Below, piece by piece: positions 62,528 through 64,000 of a stretch of DNA of 64,000 nt. Made by a program: the position numbers and the translations under genes. The DNA is from Haloferax marinum (GTDB lineage Archaea > Halobacteriota > Halobacteria > Halobacteriales > Haloferacaceae): the NCBI RefSeq assembly GCF_009674625.1, contig NZ_WKJQ01000003.1, forward strand, positions 124,001 through 188,000, given 5' to 3'. The stretch's first letter is position 1; each line of letters starts with the position of its first letter. The notes beneath the pieces are model-generated. The model had not been told where the DNA came from, searched no databases, and saw only the letters and a program-made list of their open reading frames with translations.

Positions 62528-62977
62528 ATTTCACACACATCACCAGGTCTTGATAAATCCCAGTCACTAGTCGAACGGTGTACCACCTCCCGAAACTATC
62601 TCGGTGAGAAGTGAGAAGTGAGCAGGCCGGAGTGTTGTATTCTATTTCGGCCTCTACTGGGGAGCGGTCGTGCGCGATGCTCGACTCAGACGGTGCAAGA
62701 GAATCGTAGTGAGTCTGGGTTTTGCACGTATACCGTATGGATAAACCGGGGCACCGTATTCTCCCCACATCCAAAATACTCAAATAATTTGAATAACTCA
62801 GATAATTCAAATGTTTTTGTTGATATTGGGGCGGAGAATGTTTTAGACGTTCATCCTATCGCGCCATCAGATTAAATATCCGACACAATTTGGCCGTTCA
62901 ATTGACGGTTCTGAAGAGTATCGTACACTCAGACGGTTGTCGAACGACCGATTCGTTCGGCAATCGTCGGAGAAGTC
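62528..62977. other. Intergenic region with AT-rich symmetric repeats
   Basis: No gene supported. A 35-bp AT-rich block (62778-62812) contains a direct repeat ACTCArATAATT (62778-62789, 62796-62807) and inverted units CAAAT-A-ATTTG (62781-62791) and TTTGAAT/ATTCAAA (62788-62794, 62805-62811). A TATA-like ATTAAATAT near 62872 may serve the downstream gene. Confidence 0.45.
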
Positions 62978-63922
62978 ATGTCAAGTGAATCCCAGAACCT
63001 GTCCATCTACTCGGACAGCAACAACCGACTGTACAGCCGGTTTGTCTCGACCCTGCTCACCCAGGCCGAACGAACCAAGGACGTGTTCATCCACACCTCG
63101 GCGTATCTCGTCTGTATCGCGATGGTTCAAGTTGCCACCGTGATGGTCGCGCTCTCGCTCGAACCGAATCCTGCACCAGTCATCGTCGGACTGGTCACCT
63201 TCGCCGTCTACATGGGTGACCGAATCTCCGACGTGGATACCGACGAACTCTCGAATCCAAACCAATCGTCGTTCGTACGCAGACACAAGAGTGTCCTCTC
63301 GGTGTCGACGGCGGCGGCGTACGGATTGGCGATTGCGATTTCAGTTCTCGGTGGACCCATCGCTCTCCTCGTCACCCTCATACCCGGCGTGTTCTGGATT
63401 CTCTACGCCTCAGATTGGTTACCGACTCTCGGGTCGTACTTCAAGCGACTGAAAGAGATTCTCGTCGTCAACTCCGCCATCGTCGCCCTCGCGTGGGCGA
63501 TATCACTCGTGTTCCTTCCACTCGCTTTTGCAGATGCAGCGTTCACTCCCGTCGCTGCGGTCGTGTTCTTCTACTACTTCCTCGATACGTTCGTCAACAC
63601 CGAGATACCGAACGTGAACGACGTGGAAGCAGACGAGGCAATCGGTGTCTCGACGCTTCCGGTCGTCTTCGGGGTCGACCGAACGCGACAGATAGCCTAC
63701 GGACTCGACGTGTTCCTCGTCGGGTTCGTGGTGTTCGCATACCTTCGTGGTCTGCTGACCGGCGTGCTGACGATTGCAATCCTGCTCGGCCTCGGCTACG
63801 CACTGGTTTTGGCGGCGTTCGTCGGTCGAACCGAGCACGAAGGCCGTCTCGGAATTGCAGGGGAGGCCAAACATCTCTTCGTGATGGCGATTATTCTTGC
63901 TCTCTCCTCGGCAGGGTTCTAA
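62978..63922 (+). CDS. UbiA-family prenyltransferase
   Basis: 314 residues, start preceded by GGAG. About eight transmembrane helices. UbiA motifs are present but loose: YMGDRISDVDTDELSNP in place of the first NDxxDxxxD, and NVNDVEADEAIGVSTLPVVFG for the second. It should transfer a prenyl chain to an acceptor in the membrane, such as a quinone, lipid or carotenoid precursor. No pathway neighbours are in view. Confidence 0.82.
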   Translation: MSSESQNLSIYSDSNNRLYSRFVSTLLTQAERTKDVFIHTSAYLVCIAMVQVATVMVALSLEPNPAPVIVGLVTFAVYMGDRISDVDTDELSNPNQSSFVRRHKSVLSVSTAAAYGLAIAISVLGGPIALLVTLIPGVFWILYASDWLPTLGSYFKRLKEILVVNSAIVALAWAISLVFLPLAFADAAFTPVAAVVFFYYFLDTFVNTEIPNVNDVEADEAIGVSTLPVVFGVDRTRQIAYGLDVFLVGFVVFAYLRGLLTGVLTIAILLGLGYALVLAAFVGRTEHEGRLGIAGEAKHLFVMAIILALSSAGF

Positions 63923-64000
63923 CACCGAAACTTCGGTTTTCATCGATTTTTACCGGGTGGCGAGGGTATTCCAGTCGCGGGGAGAATCAAACGGACCTGC

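Noticed and set aside
62618..62875. 85-codon plus-strand open frame before the UbiA gene
   Set aside because: Runs through the AT-rich repeat block, has no conserved feature and an unsuitable start context.
1..64000. CRISPR array to accompany the CARF-like gene
   Set aside because: No regularly spaced direct repeats and no cas genes were seen in the window.
1..64000. tRNA or rRNA genes
   Set aside because: No stretch with cloverleaf-type conserved loops or rRNA-like sequence was recognised.

Overview
The window is high-GC DNA from a halophilic archaeon (class Halobacteria). The proteins are strongly acidic and rich in D and E. Several exported proteins carry Tat signal peptides, some with lipoboxes. 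There is a halocyanin, an ATP-type PEP carboxykinase, a bat/HTH_10-type regulator, and many leaderless genes with a TTTAWA-like box about 27 bases upstream of the start codon. No rRNA, tRNA or CRISPR array was found. Genus cannot be fixed from the sequence alone.

Layout. 1-4.3 kb is an accessory strip: a heavily degraded tyrosine integrase, then two AT-rich genes (a pentapeptide-repeat protein with a channel-like C-terminus and a poly-gamma-glutamate hydrolase-like protein). 4.6-13.2 kb is mostly housekeeping: halocyanin, a lipoprotein cyclophilin, small membrane proteins and a rhomboid remnant, a nucleoside deaminase, a coiled-coil protein, an MBL hydrolase, a LUD protein, an ASCH-like protein, RNase HI and an SDR. 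13.2-19.2 kb on the minus strand holds mrfB-mrfA (exonuclease and DUF1998 helicase of the mitomycin-repair type), followed by a CARF-like protein and a PIN-like protein that overlap by 4 nt. 19.5-21.6 kb is a divergent aminotransferase / HypE-like pair.

22.4-41.9 kb is the standout: seven minus-strand genes in close order (SF2 helicase, AddB-like nuclease, AddA/UvrD-like helicase-nuclease, AAA ATPase, zinc-ribbon VWA protein, MBL/beta-CASP nuclease, coiled-coil PD-(D/E)XK nuclease). A TFB-like factor lacking the zinc ribbon is transcribed divergently. The TFB-like protein and the beta-CASP protein both seem to end in three tandem ribbon-helix-helix-like modules, which ties the two ends of the cluster together. 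I infer a DNA-processing or antiviral defence system and cannot match it to a named one.

42-49 kb returns to chromosomal genes: an aminotransferase, two metallophosphoesterases, a dual-specificity phosphatase next to a degenerate FtsZ/tubulin-like protein, a SIMPL protein and pckA. 49.4-55.1 kb is an anaerobic respiration operon: regulator, small protein, Mo-bisPGD catalytic subunit, four-cluster Fe-S subunit, NrfD/PsrC-type anchor and TorD chaperone. Its catalytic subunit appears to carry a Cys rather than a Ser molybdenum ligand, so DMSO is not assured as substrate. 55.2-63.9 kb holds an MNT/HEPN toxin-antitoxin-like pair, a 50-residue zinc ribbon, a frameshifted DASS transporter, a radical SAM/SPASM enzyme, two surface-type proteins, a TFS-like zinc-ribbon protein and a UbiA prenyltransferase.
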